Position numbers and translations under genes: made by a program. The notes beneath the pieces are model-generated. The model saw nothing but the letters and a program-made list of their open reading frames with translations, made no database searches and had not been told where the DNA came from. A DNA stretch of 25,727 nt. Source: a virus. This document shows positions 12,763 to 20,532 of the stretch, one piece after another. Each line of letters begins with the position of its first letter. The first letter of the stretch is position 1. The stretch is taken from the IMG/VR virus record IMGVR_UViG_3300034198_015548, positions 1-25,727 of that record; one strand, given 5' to 3'.

Positions 12763-13968
12763 ATGGCTTTTAATCAAATTGCTTTTCAAGGCCAGCCTCC
12801 GGCTGCTCGGAGCGTTGTTTTTCAACAAAACATCAACCAGCAGGCAGTATCGCAGCTGTACGGCAACGCGCAGCCGATTGCGCTTGCGCCTAGCGAAACC
12901 TTCCTGATTCCTGCGGGGCAGTGGATCACGCAGGCAGGCCAGTACTCGGACTTGCAGTATTACGATCAAGCCTCGCAAATTTGGCGCAATCTGATTGGCG
13001 CTGATGTGGCTCCGATTCCGCTTTCCTCGGACGGCACCAATTACCGGTTTGCAAACTTAACCGGTTGTCCGGTTGGCGCAATTGTAACTACGGCAGGCAC
13101 CACGCTTGGCGCAACCGCTCCGGTGCAGATGTATACGCCGACCGGCTTGTGGCAAGGCGGTTCGTTTACCGCGCAAACCACGCTTGGCCTTACCTGCACA
13201 GCTTCAGCGGGCGGCTCAACGTGGGATACGTTTATCGGCGGCGCAGTCAACACCACCGTTACGATCACTTCTGCCGGCACTCTCTACACCAGCCCGCCGA
13301 AGGTTGTTGTTCTCCCGCCTGCCGCGCAAGGCTCGCAGCCGTATATTCCGGCGACCGTGGTTTGCGGTATCTCGGGCGGCGTGGTCAACAGCGTTGTTGT
13401 AACCAATCAGGGCGCGGGTTATGTTGCGGTTCCGACGCTGTTGATCCTTAACCAGCCCGGCGATGTAACGGGTTCGGGTTGCGTGTTGACGGCGGCGCTG
13501 ACCGGCACCGGTCAGATCACTGCGGTTGTTATGGCAACGCCGGGCACCGTCCTGACCTCAACTCCGACTCTGGCGTTTGCGGGTTCGGGCCTTCCGGCTT
13601 CCGGCGCGGCTTCGGTCGTCATGAATTATTCGCTGACCAACACGGGCGCTGGCACGGTGACGGCGGGTTCGGGTTATACGAACGGTTATACGCTGTTCGC
13701 TTCAACCGGCCAATCGACTGCAACCGCTGTATATACAAATCCGGCGATTGAAAAAGGTTTGACCACGTTTGCACAGCCGATTATTTACTCGGCATCAACA
13801 ACGGTGGTTGGCTTGAGCAACGCGGCGTCAATCAACTTGTTCTACGGCACCGGCTTCCAAGTTGCGCCGACGCTCAACCCTTGCGCTGGCGTTATTACGG
13901 CAGGCGGCGCGATTGTCGGCCCGACTGTTGGCGGTCAGAACGACGTTTGCCTGTTGTATCCGATTTAA
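12763..13968 (+). CDS. Repeat-rich virion protein (head fibre, decoration or minor capsid)
   Basis: A 401-residue Gly/Thr/Val/Ala-rich protein, 12 bases after the capsid gene with ribosome site AAGGAG (12751-12756). The N-terminal 110 residues include Gln/Tyr-rich sequence (Ser-Asp-Leu-Gln-Tyr-Tyr-Asp-Gln). From about 155 to 330 it carries degenerate beta repeats with a Val-Thr-Asn-Gln-Gly-Ala-Gly-Tyr...Val-Pro-Thr pattern (for example Ile-Thr-Ser-Ala-Gly-Thr-Leu-Tyr...Pro-Pro-Lys-Val), a hallmark of phage surface proteins with Ig-like or spiral repeats. Few charges. Placement after the capsid gene and tight spacing suggest an abundant surface protein of the head. No enzymatic motif. Confidence 0.7.
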   Translation: MAFNQIAFQGQPPAARSVVFQQNINQQAVSQLYGNAQPIALAPSETFLIPAGQWITQAGQYSDLQYYDQASQIWRNLIGADVAPIPLSSDGTNYRFANLTGCPVGAIVTTAGTTLGATAPVQMYTPTGLWQGGSFTAQTTLGLTCTASAGGSTWDTFIGGAVNTTVTITSAGTLYTSPPKVVVLPPAAQGSQPYIPATVVCGISGGVVNSVVVTNQGAGYVAVPTLLILNQPGDVTGSGCVLTAALTGTGQITAVVMATPGTVLTSTPTLAFAGSGLPASGAASVVMNYSLTNTGAGTVTAGSGYTNGYTLFASTGQSTATAVYTNPAIEKGLTTFAQPIIYSASTTVVGLSNAASINLFYGTGFQVAPTLNPCAGVITAGGAIVGPTVGGQNDVCLLYPI

Positions 13969-13995
13969 CATAACGCAAGCAAGGGAGGGCTACCC

Positions 13996-14415
13996 GTGCT
14001 CAAGGTAAAAAACCGTAGTGATGCGGATTTGCAAGATCGTTTTGACGGCGTGGATTATCTCTTTGAAAAGGGAAAGTCCACGCTGATAGACGAGCAGGTT
14101 GCAACACACATTTTCGGGTTTGGGATGGAAAACAAAATCCCTTACCTGACGAGATTGGGCTGGATGCGGAACAATCTGGAATTTGAGCAGGGCATGGAAC
14201 GGCTTGCCTTGTTTACGTTTTCAGATGAACAGGATGTTGATCCTGACGAAATCCAGCCGCAAGCAGAGCAAGGTTTAGCCCCCTTGCAATCGGGGGCCGC
14301 AGAGGAAATTGCGACTGACGGCGCGGTGGAATCTGCGGTTCCCATCCCTTCGCGGGGCAGGCGGCGCTCTATTTTGGAACAGATCGGCGGCGCAATTAGT
14401 CGGGCGGCATCTTAG
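13996..14415 (+). CDS. Hypothetical protein between capsid and adaptor genes
   Basis: A 139-residue protein from GTG at 13996 with a strong AAGGGAGGG ribosome site (13981-13989). Residues 1-75 look folded (Leu-Gln-Asp-Arg-Phe-Asp-Gly-Val-Asp-Tyr-Leu-Phe, then Thr-His-Ile-Phe-Gly-Phe-Gly). Residues 76-120 are acidic and Ala/Gln-rich, and the end is basic (Arg-Gly-Arg-Arg-Arg-Ser-Ile-Leu-Glu-Gln-Ile-Gly). Small genes in this slot of podoviruses often encode head-completion or minor head proteins. I do not recognise a family. Confidence 0.6.
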   Translation: MLKVKNRSDADLQDRFDGVDYLFEKGKSTLIDEQVATHIFGFGMENKIPYLTRLGWMRNNLEFEQGMERLALFTFSDEQDVDPDEIQPQAEQGLAPLQSGAAEEIATDGAVESAVPIPSRGRRRSILEQIGGAISRAAS

Positions 14416-14431
14416 AGAAATCGGCGCATGA

Positions 14432-15064
14432 ATGACGACACTTGCAAATTACATCACGTATACGCGCCGGTTGCTGCACGATGCAAACGCTAATTTCTGG
14501 ACTGATTCAGAACTAACGGATTACATCAACGCAGGGCGCAATCGCGTTACCGCAGATACGGGTTGCAGTCGATCCCTGCAAAGTTATTCCCTTATCTCCG
14601 GACAGGAATCCTACGTTTTTTCCAGCGTGTTGCCGCTTGGCAGTACAACGATTGATGTTCTGAACATCACGTTGCTGTGGGGCAACATGCGCGTTCCGAT
14701 GAACTATATGCCGTTCACGGAATTTAATTCCCGTATGAGGGTATGGCAATCCTATACGGGGCGTCCGGTTGTGTTTACCGTTTACGGTCAATCAACCGTG
14801 TATGTCGGCCCGATTCCGGATCAGGTTTACGTTACCGAGTGGGATACGGTTGTAAGCCCGACTACCCTTGTAAATTCCGGCGACGTAGAGACTATTCTGT
14901 TTCCGTACACTGAACCTGTTACGTATTACGCGGCTTACATGGCGAAATACAAGGAGCAATCGTATCAGGAGGCGCAGATGTTCCACGACGAATACAAGCA
15001 GAAGGTATTGACTGCTATCCGTTCTGGAATGACGCGCAGGCTTCCTACTGCTTACGGGGGCTAA
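14432..15064 (+). CDS. Head-tail adaptor protein (connector, P22 gp4 / T7 gp11 role)
   Basis: A 210-residue protein. Its start, Asn-Tyr-Ile-Thr-Tyr-Thr-Arg-Arg-Leu-Leu-His-Asp and then Phe-Trp-Thr-Asp-Ser-Glu-Leu-Thr-Asp-Tyr-Ile-Asn-Ala-Gly (about 22-35), is the classic two-helix opening of podoviral adaptors. A beta-rich middle follows (Ser-Leu-Ile-Ser-Gly-Gln-Glu-Ser-Tyr-Val-Phe), and a helical C-terminus from about 165 (Ala-Ala-Tyr-Met-Ala-Lys-Tyr-Lys-Glu-Gln-Ser-Tyr-Gln-Glu-Ala). It forms a ring below the portal and seats the tail hub, whose gene follows after three bases. Order capsid, adaptor, hub supports the call. Confidence 0.8.
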   Translation: MTTLANYITYTRRLLHDANANFWTDSELTDYINAGRNRVTADTGCSRSLQSYSLISGQESYVFSSVLPLGSTTIDVLNITLLWGNMRVPMNYMPFTEFNSRMRVWQSYTGRPVVFTVYGQSTVYVGPIPDQVYVTEWDTVVSPTTLVNSGDVETILFPYTEPVTYYAAYMAKYKEQSYQEAQMFHDEYKQKVLTAIRSGMTRRLPTAYGG

Positions 15065-15067
15065 TCG

Positions 15068-16786
15068 GTGGCCCAACAAAAATCAACCGAAGGCCGCAAG
15101 CACGATCACACGCTGCGGGATTTTGGCGGCGTCAATACGCAGGCCGCTCGACAGGCAATTGACGATAACGAATTTGCATGGCTTGAGAATGTGCAGCCGA
15201 TTGGCTCCGGCAATCTTAAGGCTGTTCCGTATTCAACGGATACGGGCATTACGCTGGCCGCAACGTGCAACTGGATGAAATCGGCAAATATCAACAACGT
15301 CGATTACATGATGTGCTTTTGCACGGACGGTTCCGCGTATCAGGTAAACCTTACCTCCGGCAGCTACGGCATCACCACGATAGGCAATGCCGGCACGTTT
15401 TCAGCCAGCGGCGTTTCGTTCGATCAGTGGAACAACACGTTGATTGTCATTGCAGACCCGACGAATGGCATATTTTCGTGGAATGGTACGACGCGGGTAA
15501 AGATCAGCGGCAGCTTTGCAATTACGGCCAGCATTTCGACAACGACGCTTGACGTTACGGTAACGGCGGGCGTTTTGGCAATTGGTCAGGTCGTGACCGG
15601 CGCAGGCGTTACCGCGAATACCATCATTACCGGATTCATTTCCGGCACTGGCGGCATTGGAACGTATACCGTCAACAATTCTCAAGCAATCGTTAGCGAG
15701 GCAATGACTGCTACCTCTGCCGCGCCCACGGGCGGCACGGCAATTGCGTCCTACGCAAGCCGGATATGGATTGCAAACGGCAGGACGGTTACATTCTCCG
15801 CGCCGGGCACGTATACCGATTTCACGACAACCGATTTTGGCGGCTCGTTTACCGTCAACGATTCTACGTTGCACTCCAACATTACAAGCATGTTGGCGAC
15901 AAACGGTTATCTGTATTACACCGGCACGGATTCTGTAAGCGTTGTTAGCGATGTTCGCATTTCGACATCTCCCGCGACAACGCTTTTCTCAAATATCAAT
16001 CTGGTTACGACAACCGGCACAAACGCTGCAAACAGCATCATTTCATTCTATCGCACGTTATGGATGGCAAACCCTTCCGGCTTCATGGCGGTAACGGGTG
16101 CTACGGCGCAAAAAGGCAGCGATAAACTTGACGGCGTTTATCCGTTAATTGCGAATGTATCTAATATTTGCGTTGGCGTTGCAGTCATCAACAACATTCT
16201 TTGCCTTGTTTACTTCTTCATATACAACGATCCTGCGGTTGGCGCTCGTCCTTTGTTTGCGATTTTCTTCAACAAGAAATGGTTTTTTGCATCACAGGGC
16301 AGCGGATTGACGTTTGCGGCATACGCCAGCCTGTCCGGTACGCAATATATGTTTGCGACAAGCGGCACCAAGCTGTACAAATGTTTTAGCAATACAAGTT
16401 CAGCAATTACGCAAAAGGTTCAAACAAAGCTATGGGATTTTGGTGAGGGAACGATAGCGGATACGCAGGTTTTGAAAGTTGGCGTCGAGTGCATCATGCC
16501 AAGCGTTTCCGGATCAATCTCTATCACGGTTGACAGCGAGTTATCTTCCAGTTCTCCTGTTGCAAACGGATCAAGCACAACAACGTGGGTGAATAACCTA
16601 AGCAATGCGGTCACATGGATAAATAACGTATCCGCAACGGTTACTTGGTTGGCAAATGGATTCTTGTGGTTCAGAGGGGATGCGTCGAATTTTGGCAAAT
16701 ATGCCGGATTGACAATTTCCTCTACGGTTCAGCAAATGACGATTAACGCGATGCAAATGCAATACGAATTAAGGGCGAGGTGGTAA
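15068..16786 (+). CDS. Tail hub or nozzle protein, beta-propeller-like
   Basis: A 572-residue protein from GTG at 15068. The start [21 protein letters not shown] (about 16-36) is the usual opening of podoviral tail hub, tail tubular B-like or packaged-DNA stabilising proteins. The body has Trp/Gly/Asn-rich blades as in a beta-propeller (such as Gly-Ile-Phe-Ser-Trp-Asn-Gly-Thr-Thr, about 139-147, and Ser-Arg-Ile-Trp-Ile-Ala-Asn-Gly near 231). Near 180-215 lies a Gly/Thr/Val-rich stretch. It should form the tube below the adaptor. Size is shorter than T7 gp12. Confidence 0.75.
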   Translation: MAQQKSTEGRKHDHTLRDFGGVNTQAARQAIDDNEFAWLENVQPIGSGNLKAVPYSTDTGITLAATCNWMKSANINNVDYMMCFCTDGSAYQVNLTSGSYGITTIGNAGTFSASGVSFDQWNNTLIVIADPTNGIFSWNGTTRVKISGSFAITASISTTTLDVTVTAGVLAIGQVVTGAGVTANTIITGFISGTGGIGTYTVNNSQAIVSEAMTATSAAPTGGTAIASYASRIWIANGRTVTFSAPGTYTDFTTTDFGGSFTVNDSTLHSNITSMLATNGYLYYTGTDSVSVVSDVRISTSPATTLFSNINLVTTTGTNAANSIISFYRTLWMANPSGFMAVTGATAQKGSDKLDGVYPLIANVSNICVGVAVINNILCLVYFFIYNDPAVGARPLFAIFFNKKWFFASQGSGLTFAAYASLSGTQYMFATSGTKLYKCFSNTSSAITQKVQTKLWDFGEGTIADTQVLKVGVECIMPSVSGSISITVDSELSSSSPVANGSSTTTWVNNLSNAVTWINNVSATVTWLANGFLWFRGDASNFGKYAGLTISSTVQQMTINAMQMQYELRARW

Positions 16787-16789
16787 ATC

Positions 16790-17743
16790 ATGGCGGTTAC
16801 ATTTCCGGTTACGTTTGCGGGTCTATCCGGCTCAATAGCCTTATCGAATCTCGACAACAATTTCAACGCGATAAATTCGGCAATCGGCACGGCTGCGGGA
16901 AATCTTGTTGCGCTGGACGGATCGGCAAAACTGCCTGCTGTTGACGGTAGCCAGCTTACTAATTTGCCGACTTCTTCAGGGCTTCCAGCGGGCCATTTGT
17001 TTGGTCTTACGCTGTCGAACAACGGAACGGCAACAAAACTTGACGTTGCTGCTGGCAGATGCCGTAACTCCACCAATTCCAACGATATTATTTTGTCGTC
17101 TGCAATTACGGGCGGATTGATTCAAACGTCAGGCTCTTGGGCGGCTGGCAGCAACCAAAACAAACTTGACACCGGAGCAAGAACAGTTAGCACTTGGTAT
17201 CACGTTCACGCGATTTACAAAGACAACGTATCCGACGATTGGCTTTTTTCTCTTTCGCCTACAGCCCCGACATTGCCGAGTGGATATACCAAATTCCGGC
17301 GCATTGGTTCAGTGTTTGCTGATAGCGGCACCAACATCACCGCTTTTGTCCAAAGGGCAAACGAGTTTTGGCTTGGAACGCCTGTTGCTGACGTAACCGC
17401 AACTAATCAAGGTGCATCTGCTGTCACTAAGATTCTTGGCTCTGTGCCGACAGGTGTTAGCGTCAAGGCGCTGATGAACGTGCAAGTAACCGCAGGCGGC
17501 GGCAGTAATTTGCTGTATTTGTCCGACCTGTCAACCACAGATCAAGCGCCGTCTTTCAGTGCTGCTCCGCTCTCAACTTACGGCGTCAATGCTGCCGCAT
17601 CGTCCGGAGGCGGCGCACAACTGGCGGGTATATGGACGGACACTGCCGCGTCGATCAGGACAAGGCAAACGGGAACAAACGTATCCGACGTTATACGGCT
17701 GGTAACTTTGGGCTGGCTTGATCCGCAAGGGAGGTTTGTATGA
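16790..17743 (+). CDS. Tail fibre or spike protein (receptor-binding candidate)
   Basis: A 317-residue protein three bases after the hub gene. It opens with Val-Thr-Phe-Pro-Val-Thr-Phe-Ala and a short helix with Asn-Leu-Asp-Asn-Asn-Phe-Asn-Ala-Ile-Asn. Next comes Leu-Asp-Gly-Ser-Ala-Lys-Leu-Pro-Ala-Val-Asp-Gly-Ser-Gln-Leu (about 42-56), a widely shared fibre stalk motif. The C-terminal 250 residues are Ser/Thr/Gly/Ala-rich beta sequence with Trp and Tyr scattered, as in receptor-binding tips; the end is Trp-Leu-Asp-Pro-Gln-Gly-Arg-Phe-Val. A small gene overlaps its stop by ATGA, consistent with a fibre plus partner pair. The receptor cannot be inferred. Confidence 0.7.
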   Translation: MAVTFPVTFAGLSGSIALSNLDNNFNAINSAIGTAAGNLVALDGSAKLPAVDGSQLTNLPTSSGLPAGHLFGLTLSNNGTATKLDVAAGRCRNSTNSNDIILSSAITGGLIQTSGSWAAGSNQNKLDTGARTVSTWYHVHAIYKDNVSDDWLFSLSPTAPTLPSGYTKFRRIGSVFADSGTNITAFVQRANEFWLGTPVADVTATNQGASAVTKILGSVPTGVSVKALMNVQVTAGGGSNLLYLSDLSTTDQAPSFSAAPLSTYGVNAAASSGGGAQLAGIWTDTAASIRTRQTGTNVSDVIRLVTLGWLDPQGRFV

Positions 17744-17892
17744 TTCGCTACGTAGAGCGTGATCCAGATACGGGATTGATTAAGGGTGACTACACTGTGG
17801 CACAACCCGATTACGCAGAGGAAGCAATCGATATTGAGCATCCTGATTTTGTTGAATATCAGGCAAGACTTGCGGCGATGGCGGGCCAGTGA
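17740..17892 (+). CDS. Short fibre-associated protein (50 residues)
   Basis: A 50-residue acidic protein that begins in an ATGA overlap with the fibre gene; GGGAGG (17729-17734) gives a good ribosome site. It starts Met-Ile-Arg-Tyr-Val-Glu-Arg-Asp-Pro-Asp-Thr-Gly-Leu-Ile and continues Ala-Ile-Asp-Ile-Glu-His-Pro-Asp-Phe (about 29-37). Small genes behind fibre genes with this look occur in many tailed phages and may act in fibre attachment or folding. The exact role is unknown. It ends in a GTGA overlap with the next gene, so coupling continues. Confidence 0.7.
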   Translation: MIRYVERDPDTGLIKGDYTVAQPDYAEEAIDIEHPDFVEYQARLAAMAGQ

Positions 17893-18242
17893 GCGACAAG
17901 ATAAAACAAGTCGCGCTCGGCTTTCTATTCTGGATTGCTTTCAGTATTCCGGTGCTGCTTGCCATTATTACCCTGCCGTTTTTCATTCTGGCGTTTGCTT
18001 GCGGCGCAGAAAATCTGCGTCCGTGGGTTTACAGGGTAGGCAAGGCGCTGGATCAAACATCAAACGCGGCGCTCTTTGGCGGAAATCCGAAAGAGACTGT
18101 CAGTTCCCATGCCGGACGCTGGATAGTATCGGGGCGCAATATGCCCGCATGGGTTCCGGTGGTTGATCGTGCAACGGGTATTTTTGAGGATGACCACTGC
18201 GTAAAAGCAATTGAAGAACCATTTTTGGGAGAGAGTTTGTGA
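17889..18242 (+). CDS. Membrane protein with N-terminal hydrophobic hairpin
   Basis: A 117-residue protein from GTG at 17889, in a GTGA overlap with the preceding gene. Residues about 8-38 are almost entirely hydrophobic (Ala-Leu-Gly-Phe-Leu-Phe-Trp-Ile-Ala-Phe...Ala-Ile-Ile-Thr-Leu-Pro-Phe-Phe-Ile-Leu-Ala-Phe), long enough for one long or two short helices. The remaining 78 residues are soluble, with Gly-Arg-Trp-Ile-Val-Ser-Gly-Arg-Asn and Val-Val-Asp-Arg-Ala-Thr-Gly-Ile-Phe-Glu. I do not recognise the family. Its place between fibre and ejection genes and next to another membrane protein could mean a lysis or superinfection role, but nothing proves it. Confidence 0.65.
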   Translation: MSDKIKQVALGFLFWIAFSIPVLLAIITLPFFILAFACGAENLRPWVYRVGKALDQTSNAALFGGNPKETVSSHAGRWIVSGRNMPAWVPVVDRATGIFEDDHCVKAIEEPFLGESL

Positions 18243-18544
18243 CCGATGTGACCGATGTTACTGAAGAACACCAGAACCGCCGCAGTTATGATCCGAGGGT
18301 TGAGCGCCTTGTGTTGGATGTCGCGGAATTAGGGCGGAAAATGGAGTGTGCTCAACGCTCCCGCGAAGCAATTAAATTGGAATTGGCTGTTAATACGGAA
18401 ATCAGTCGGCAGATACAGGATGCGGTTGCCAGTTTTAAGATTATTGCGACCGTTGCGAAATGGTTGACAGTTGTTGCCGGCGCGGTAATTGCCGTGATTG
18501 CAATGGTCAAGGGTATCGTTCACTTTAACGACGTATCAAATTAA
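18239..18544 (+). CDS. Coiled-coil plus C-terminal membrane helix (XhlA-like)
   Basis: A 101-residue protein from GTG at 18239, which overlaps the previous stop as GTGA and has GGGAGAGAG (18228-18236) as ribosome site. Residues about 20-70 are charged and helical. Residues about 73-92 (Trp-Leu-Thr-Val-Val-Ala-Gly-Ala-Val-Ile-Ala-Val-Ile-Ala-Met) form a single membrane helix, then a short tail. This order, helix then membrane segment, matches the XhlA-type holin partner or haemolysin-like proteins of phages, which act with a holin at the inner membrane. The match is one of layout, and a spanin or anchor is also possible. Confidence 0.55.
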   Translation: MTDVTDVTEEHQNRRSYDPRVERLVLDVAELGRKMECAQRSREAIKLELAVNTEISRQIQDAVASFKIIATVAKWLTVVAGAVIAVIAMVKGIVHFNDVSN

Positions 18545-18547
18545 CCC

Positions 18548-18892
18548 GTGGATATTTCTCCTTTCTCAGATTTTCAGTATGAAAACCGCGAAGCGTGGAG
18601 AGATTTTTTGCTGATGAACGGTTTGTCGCATACCAATTACAATACTTCTTTGGAGTTGTTGGGCGTGTTGCCGGCGACATATCCGCTGCTGGACATTGGC
18701 GATACGCAGGACGCCAACAACGATTGGCTGCAAACGCACTATTTGGTACACAAGAACATTGCCGCAGTTCTTGGCCTTTCAGAAATTCCAGATTTGTCAG
18801 ATGTGGAGTTGCACGACGAGGGGCAGTTTTTCAACTGGCTTCAATTGCATCAACAGCAACATCAATTGATAAATTCTGTGTTGGGTTTGTAG
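18548..18892 (+). CDS. Hypothetical acidic protein
   Basis: A 114-residue acidic protein from GTG at 18548, three bases after the previous stop. No Shine-Dalgarno is seen, so re-initiation is probable. It is rich in Leu, Asn, Asp, Gln and His, with Trp-Leu-Gln-Thr-His-Tyr (about 60-65) and a Gln/His-rich C-terminal stretch (Leu-Gln-Leu-His-Gln-Gln-Gln-His-Gln-Leu). Helical secondary structure is likely. It has no signal or membrane segment. Location just before the GNAT-like and ejection genes suggests a minor virion or assembly protein. Not recognised. Confidence 0.6.
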   Translation: MDISPFSDFQYENREAWRDFLLMNGLSHTNYNTSLELLGVLPATYPLLDIGDTQDANNDWLQTHYLVHKNIAAVLGLSEIPDLSDVELHDEGQFFNWLQLHQQQHQLINSVLGL

Positions 18893-18896
18893 TATG

Positions 18897-18912
18897 AACA
18901 AGGGGGCTAAAT
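18897..18912 (+). repeat. 16-bp leader repeat, copy 1
   Basis: AACAAGGGGGCTAAAT, identical to 24013-24028. It lies two bases before the ATG of the GNAT-like gene and holds the AAGGGGG ribosome site. The other copy stands in the same place before a membrane protein gene 5.1 kb away. Confidence 0.75.
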
Positions 18913-18913
18913 T

Positions 18914-19321
18914 ATGGGCATGGTTTGTTTTGAGGCTTCGCAGATAGGCGAGGTTTGGCCGTTGATCGAAAAGGGCATAGAAGATGCTCTTGAAACGTCC
19001 GAAGGCGAAAGCACTCCGGCGCAGGTAAAGCAGGGTCTTGAGGCGGGAAGAACGCGCCTTGTCATGCTGCAAAGGAACAAAAGCTATTTTGGTATGGTAA
19101 TTGTTTTGCTGGATTTTCCGCAATTCAGGATCGCCAGAATATTGCTTGGTTTTGGGCGCGGAATTTGCGTCGAAAAGTCGGAATGGTCATTGTTGGAAGG
19201 GTGGGCGCGGGAAAACGGCTGCGCTTGCCTAGAGGCGTGGGTTGCGACAGAATCAAGGGCAAGAATGTTCCGGCGTTTTGGTTTCGAGAAAACATACCAG
19301 ATAATCAGGAGTAAATTGTGA
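18914..19321 (+). CDS. GNAT-like acetyltransferase-fold protein
   Basis: A 135-residue protein with the C-terminal part of a GNAT fold: strand Cys-Ala-Cys-Leu-Glu-Ala-Trp-Val (about 103-110), then helix Ser-Arg-Ala-Arg-Met-Phe-Arg-Arg-Phe-Gly-Phe-Glu-Lys (about 114-126), the usual 'mother cell' tail of the fold. The central strands (Leu-Val-Met-Leu-Gln-Arg and Met-Val-Ile-Val-Leu-Leu) fit too. A clear Gln/Arg-x-x-Gly-x-Gly/Ala acetyl-CoA loop is not seen, so it may have no activity. In T7-like phages a GNAT-fold protein lies among the internal virion proteins, and this gene likewise opens the ejection-protein block. It ends in a GTGA overlap with the next gene. Confidence 0.65.
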   Translation: MGMVCFEASQIGEVWPLIEKGIEDALETSEGESTPAQVKQGLEAGRTRLVMLQRNKSYFGMVIVLLDFPQFRIARILLGFGRGICVEKSEWSLLEGWARENGCACLEAWVATESRARMFRRFGFEKTYQIIRSKL

Positions 19322-20514
19322 AAATATACACTCGGGTTGAATACGCATGGGATGCAAAAGCCAATAAATACGTCCTTTTGGACAGCGAATCTTTTGAGTA
19401 TTTTGGCCCGATTGCAACGTGTACAGGCGCGGAGGCGGTTCCTGTAGCGGCGGAAACGGCTGGCGGCAAGGCTGCGGCTGATGCGGTGGCGGGAGATGCT
19501 TTTTTGCCGGGCGCATTGGGCGCTGATGGTTTAGGTGCGGTCGGGGCAGCGGGTTCCGGTTTGGCGGGGGATGCTTTTTTGCCTGCGGCTCTTGGCTCGG
19601 AGGGCGCTGGCTTGGGAGCCGAAGCTATCGCAGCACCGTTAGCGACCGGCGCTGAAGTTGTTGGCACTCCGTTGATCGATTCCGGCGTTACCAGTTTGGC
19701 AAACACTGGCACGGCTGGCGATACGCTGGCCGGTCAATCCGCGTTTAAGGGCGCGGCTGACGGCGCTACGCCTGCGCTTTCTAATGCGGTGCCGACCGGC
19801 GCGGGGGTGCCTGACGCGCCTGTTGGGGATGTTTTGAACGCGGGCGCTCCGGCAAGCGCGACTACGCCGGCTGCGGCTCCGAATCCGTTAGCGGATACGA
19901 TGGCGGGTCAGGGCGAGGGCATTGGCGCAGGGAATAACGGCGTAACTGGCGGCGTCCAAACTACGGGCGTGACTACCCCCGCTCAACCCACCGATTGGCT
20001 ATCTAAAGGCTTGAGCGCAATCAAAGGCATTAAGCCAACTGATGCGCTGACTGCCGCAGGACTTGGTTATAACATGTACTCGCAGCAGCAAGCAAAAAAG
20101 GCGATGGGCGACATGCAGGGCAAGATCGCTAATGCCGTGAAGCCTCTGGAAACCACGCAAGGGCAACTGTTGGAGCAGTACAATAGCGGAACCCTTACCG
20201 CTTCGGACGCGCAAGGGATTCAGGACTACATCACGCACAGCAAGGCGCAGATTCGCCAGCAGTATGCGGCAATGGGTCAGGCCAATTCTCCGCAACAGGC
20301 GCAGGCCGAGGCTGCGGTAGAGCAAAAGGCTGCGGCAATGACGGATCAGGCTTTGAAAAATTACCTTACGGAAGCCTTACAAACGACCGGCGCGATTACC
20401 GGCCCGTACGCGGCAATTGCGAATCAGCAGATTGCGGCAGATACCGGCCTGCAAAATGCGGCAAAAAGCGTGTTCTCGGCAATCGGGGCGCAGCAATCGG
20501 GGCGTCCGGCGTAA
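19318..20514 (+). CDS. Ejection or internal virion protein, Ala/Gly-rich
   Basis: A 398-residue protein from GTG at 19318, behind AGGAG (19307-19311). The N-terminal 35 residues are a compact beta start (Tyr-Thr-Arg-Val-Glu-Tyr-Ala-Trp-Asp-Ala). Residues about 40-225 are very rich in Ala, Gly, Pro and Thr and include an internal repeat Ala-Gly-Asp-Ala-Phe-Leu-Pro seen twice (about 58-64 and 83-89). The C-terminal 170 residues are helical, Gln/Ala-rich (Ser-Gln-Gln-Gln-Ala-Lys-Lys-Ala-Met...). This build, a flexible part and a helical part in the middle of the late operon, is that of podoviral proteins stored in the head and ejected to form a trans-envelope channel. The family is inferred from order and composition. 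Confidence 0.65.
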   Translation: MKIYTRVEYAWDAKANKYVLLDSESFEYFGPIATCTGAEAVPVAAETAGGKAAADAVAGDAFLPGALGADGLGAVGAAGSGLAGDAFLPAALGSEGAGLGAEAIAAPLATGAEVVGTPLIDSGVTSLANTGTAGDTLAGQSAFKGAADGATPALSNAVPTGAGVPDAPVGDVLNAGAPASATTPAAAPNPLADTMAGQGEGIGAGNNGVTGGVQTTGVTTPAQPTDWLSKGLSAIKGIKPTDALTAAGLGYNMYSQQQAKKAMGDMQGKIANAVKPLETTQGQLLEQYNSGTLTASDAQGIQDYITHSKAQIRQQYAAMGQANSPQQAQAEAAVEQKAAAMTDQALKNYLTEALQTTGAITGPYAAIANQQIAADTGLQNAAKSVFSAIGAQQSGRPA

Positions 20515-20532
20515 CGATAGAGGAAGGCAAAA

